A stretch of 64,000 nt of DNA from Nothopassalora personata. Lineage: Eukaryota > Ascomycota > Dothideomycetes > Mycosphaerellales > Mycosphaerellaceae. A program made the position numbers and the translations under genes. The notes beneath the pieces were generated by a model. It did no database searches. It was not told where the DNA came from and saw only the letters and a program-made list of their open reading frames with translations. Shown piece by piece: positions 61,496-64,000 of the stretch. Positions within the stretch are counted from its first letter, which is position 1, and each line of letters opens with the position of its first letter. The stretch lies in contig CM066294.1 of assembly GCA_033816765.1 (NCBI GenBank), positions 1,860,001 to 1,924,000 on the forward strand. Reading direction: 5' to 3'.

Positions 61496-64000
61496 ATGGA
61501 TACTGACGGTAACAACACTGACCTCACTGGACTCGAAATACCGCTGGCGCAGCAGTCTGTCGCCACTCCGAGCCAGCAACAACAGCAGACCGAGTCGGCT
61601 GCTACCCGAAAGACCAAGAAGCCTGCTGTATCAACTCGCGGCTTTAGCAACATGGTCGGCCGTAACAACAACGGCACCCCTGGTGTCTCCAAACTTCAAG
61701 GCAAGGACGACTACTCGAGATGGGCTGATATGTTACAGTCAGTCCTGCGAGGTGACCTGCTATGGGGGTTTGTCGACAAGACTGCCCTCAAGCCGAAGCC
61801 CACGAAGCGCAAGAATGAGGAAGACTATGAACTCGAAGAGCGTATCGAGGCATGGGAGGCAAAGAAGTATCAAGCCCGCGCCCTCATTATTGCTAACTGC
61901 AGTCAGTCTATTGCAGACAACTGCAAAGCCTACCAACAACCGGAAGACCTATGGGACCATCTGAAGTCCACATACGGTCAAACTGGCAAGTCCGAAGAGT
62001 ACTCGTTGTACCTGGACTTCGAGTCACACACATATGGTGGCTCCAACCTTGACAAGTTCTGCCAGCAATATCAGTCGAAGCTGGCCAACCTCAAGAACAC
62101 CGAGTTAGCCATATCAAAGGCTCAAGCTCTCTTCCGCTTCCTGTATCAGATCTCACCATACTTCCCAACATTCGCGTCCTCAAAGCGTGAACAGATGAGG
62201 CAGCTTACTGGAAAGATCGAGGACAGTACCACTATCACACTCGACAAGGTGATCAGTGATCTGCTTGATGAGGCGACTGCGCAACAGTCCGAGTCAGCCA
62301 ATCTCGCAGTGAAGCAACAAAACAACGCCAACCCTGCCAACCCACAGGGCAACGGCAACACCCCTCGCGGCGGCGGCGCACCACGTGGTAACGGACGCGG
62401 CGGACGAGGAGGTCGTGGAGGCCGCGGCAACGGCAACGGCGCTCGTGGTGGTAATCAGAATGGTGGTGGCAACAACAACCAACAGCAGAAGCCTCAATAC
62501 GACCCCTGCAGTGGTTGTGGCATGACCACTCACCAACCAGCTGGTTGCTGGAACCTACACCCTGAGCTTGCACCTGCTACCTGGAAGAAGAAGCAGCAGG
62601 GCAATCAACAACAGCGTCAGCAAGTCAACAACACCACTGACGCACAGCACACTGAGACCGCACAGTTTGCGGCTCACGGCGCTACCAACTTCGAGGACTT
62701 GATGACTCCATTCAACGGCTCTCACAGCATGTATATGACTGTGGGCCAGGACGACATCATTCAAGACACCTCAGCGCTGCTTGCAGCGAAGAGCAACACC
62801 GACTGGGTTGTGGACTCTGGCTGCACTTCTCACATGACAAACAAGCTGAGCAATATGATGGACTACCGGCCCTGCACTGTTCTTATCAAGACAGGCAGTG
62901 GCACCATCACTGCTACAGCTTGTGGCATCGTCCAACTGGATCTGTATGGATGCGGCATCACTGGCTTCTCACAGGTGTTGTACGTACCAGGCCTTGCAGC
63001 CAATCTGATTTCGACAGAGGCTCTTCGCCGCAAGGGTGTCTATTATCGCAACGACGAGCAGATCCTATTCACAAAGGGGACTGCTGCGCGTACGGTGGCA
63101 CACTGCTACACCCACAATGGACTGCCATTCTTGAAGATGAAGGACTCAGCGACAGCCCTCACTTCGTCCAAGGTCGAGCCATCGACAGCTGCTACAGGAG
63201 ACCTGTGGCACCGCCGACTTGGACACATCCACAGCCGCAAGTTGCTGCAGCTTCACAACGACAAGCGCATCACCATTGTTGGCAACAGTGATAGCGACCT
63301 CAGCAAGCACCCACGCGAGTGCATCCCCTGTCGTAAGGGGATGGGTCACAAGGTCTACAACCGCATTCCGATGGTGCGGCCAACAACACCATACTATATT
63401 GTTGCTGTGGATGTTGTCACGGTCCGCAACCTTGGCATTGGCAAGGAGCGTTACTTCACGCTATTCACCTGCCTGGCCAGCCTACAACGCACAGTATTCG
63501 CTTCCGCACAGAAGGACGGTGCTGCGCAGCATATTCGAGTGGTCCACCGTCATGTGAAGACACAATATGGCACAGCAATTGTGATCTTCCGCATAGATGG
63601 GGGTGGCGAATATGGAGGACACTCACTCACGCAGCTCTCACGCGATGAGGGCTTCGCTCTTCAAGTCACAGCACCTCATTCTTCAGAGCAGAATGGTGGT
63701 GCGGAAGTCAGCAACCACATCGTTTGTGTCATGGCACGTAAGCTGCTCATCGACGCTGGCCTTCCACCTAGCCTATGGCCAGAAGCAGTGAAAGCTTCGG
63801 TCTATCTTCTTAACTTGACACCAAGTGCAGCAATCAAGGGCCTGTCACCACTAGAAGTTATCAACGCTTGGCAGGGCACTCAACCAGTGAAGCCTTCCCT
63901 GTCACACCTCAAAGCATACGGCTGCCGCGCCTTCGTGTACGACCATAACGTCGGTCGCGGTGAGAAGTTTGACGCCCGCTCGTTGCAGGGCAAGCTTGTT
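61496..64000 (+). CDS. copia gag-pol polyprotein, partial (3' end outside window)
   Basis: 835 codons without a stop. Gag (UBN2/retrotran_gag-like) covers roughly residues 60-270 (KLQGKDDYSRWADMLQSVL, QPEDLWDHLKSTYG). An RG/Gly/Asn-rich linker precedes the CCHC knuckle CSGCGMTTHQPAGC (about 338). The aspartic protease has WVVDSGCTSHMT (about 438). Integrase starts with the HHCC zinc region (LWHRRLGHIHSRK, CIPCRKG; about 569-610). Its catalytic D, D and E lie in VAVDVV (about 637), FRIDGGGEYGG (about 699) and SSEQNGGAE (about 729). It makes virus-like particle, protease and integrase proteins for retrotransposition; all visible catalytic residues are kept. Confidence 0.9.
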   Translation, partial: MDTDGNNTDLTGLEIPLAQQSVATPSQQQQQTESAATRKTKKPAVSTRGFSNMVGRNNNGTPGVSKLQGKDDYSRWADMLQSVLRGDLLWGFVDKTALKPKPTKRKNEEDYELEERIEAWEAKKYQARALIIANCSQSIADNCKAYQQPEDLWDHLKSTYGQTGKSEEYSLYLDFESHTYGGSNLDKFCQQYQSKLANLKNTELAISKAQALFRFLYQISPYFPTFASSKREQMRQLTGKIEDSTTITLDKVISDLLDEATAQQSESANLAVKQQNNANPANPQGNGNTPRGGGAPRGNGRGGRGGRGGRGNGNGARGGNQNGGGNNNQQQKPQYDPCSGCGMTTHQPAGCWNLHPELAPATWKKKQQGNQQQRQQVNNTTDAQHTETAQFAAHGATNFEDLMTPFNGSHSMYMTVGQDDIIQDTSALLAAKSNTDWVVDSGCTSHMTNKLSNMMDYRPCTVLIKTGSGTITATACGIVQLDLYGCGITGFSQVLYVPGLAANLISTEALRRKGVYYRNDEQILFTKGTAARTVAHCYTHNGLPFLKMKDSATALTSSKVEPSTAATGDLWHRRLGHIHSRKLLQLHNDKRITIVGNSDSDLSKHPRECIPCRKGMGHKVYNRIPMVRPTTPYYIVAVDVVTVRNLGIGKERYFTLFTCLASLQRTVFASAQKDGAAQHIRVVHRHVKTQYGTAIVIFRIDGGGEYGGHSLTQLSRDEGFALQVTAPHSSEQNGGAEVSNHIVCVMARKLLIDAGLPPSLWPEAVKASVYLLNLTPSAAIKGLSPLEVINAWQGTQPVKPSLSHLKAYGCRAFVYDHNVGRGEKFDARSLQGKLV

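Larger units (their letters stand above)
61015..64000 (+). mobile_element. Ty1/copia LTR retrotransposon, 5' part, cut by the window edge
   Basis: A probable 5' LTR (about 61015..61276), a primer-binding site at about 61283 and a gag-pol frame open from 61496 to the last base are in copia order (gag, protease, integrase). Reverse transcriptase, RNase H and the 3' LTR must lie beyond the window. The frame has no stop or frameshift over 2.5 kb, and the GC content resembles its surroundings, so it seems young and not hit by repeat-induced point mutation. Confidence 0.85.

Overview
This window looks like nuclear DNA of a filamentous ascomycete. The genes are intron-poor to intron-rich, with spliceosomal introns of mostly 48-80 nt (GT..AG, CTAAC/CTGAC branch sites). 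The best-recognised products are fungal: a Clg1-type cyclin, RSC7, Sch9, a GT2 hyphal glycosyltransferase, an Hmt1-type ABC transporter, PAM16 and ARL1. The F-box/2EXR-like relics and gene mix suggest a dothideomycete, possibly Mycosphaerellales; that placement is inference. No rRNA or CRISPR was seen, and no operon is expected.

Layout. 0-3.6 kb: a two-exon F-box protein and a dihydrodiol-dehydrogenase-like oxidoreductase. 3.9-4.4 kb: two inverted tRNA-Thr-like genes. One has perfect arms but is split in the D-arm by a 56-nt insert that looks like a spliceosomal intron. 6.5-8.8 kb: a secreted, probably GPI-anchored, Tyr/Pro/Lys-rich wall protein built from 13 exons, eleven of them only 30-72 nt, all phase 0. 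9-16.4 kb: a gene-poor stretch of relics around one intact rhodopsin-domain membrane protein. 17.8-24.7 kb: conserved genes (cyclin, RSC7, seven-TM receptor-like protein), followed by a Tc1/mariner remnant and a broken F-box-like gene. 25.8-35.9 kb: galactokinase, GT2 glycosyltransferase, vacuolar ABC transporter and a peroxisomal MaoC hydratase. 38.7-41.4 kb: Sch9 kinase. 42.8-45.7 kb: a second graveyard with two tandem relics and a laccase pseudogene. 46.4-58.7 kb: F-box protein, UPF0132 membrane protein, SDR reductase, ARL1, PAM16, LtrA-like protein and an amidase. 59.9-60.3 kb: a small secreted protein related to the microexon gene. 61.0-64.0 kb: the 5' part of a Ty1/copia retrotransposon whose gag-pol frame is still open at the window edge.

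The housekeeping blocks serve nutrient signalling (Sch9, Clg1 with Pho85), chromatin remodelling (RSC7), trafficking (ARL1), mitochondrial import (PAM16), carbon use (galactokinase) and cell-surface growth (GT2, wall proteins). The most unusual items are the intron-split tRNA pair and the microexon repeat gene. Exon boundaries were read by eye from splice consensus, frame continuity and family knowledge. They have not been checked against transcripts.
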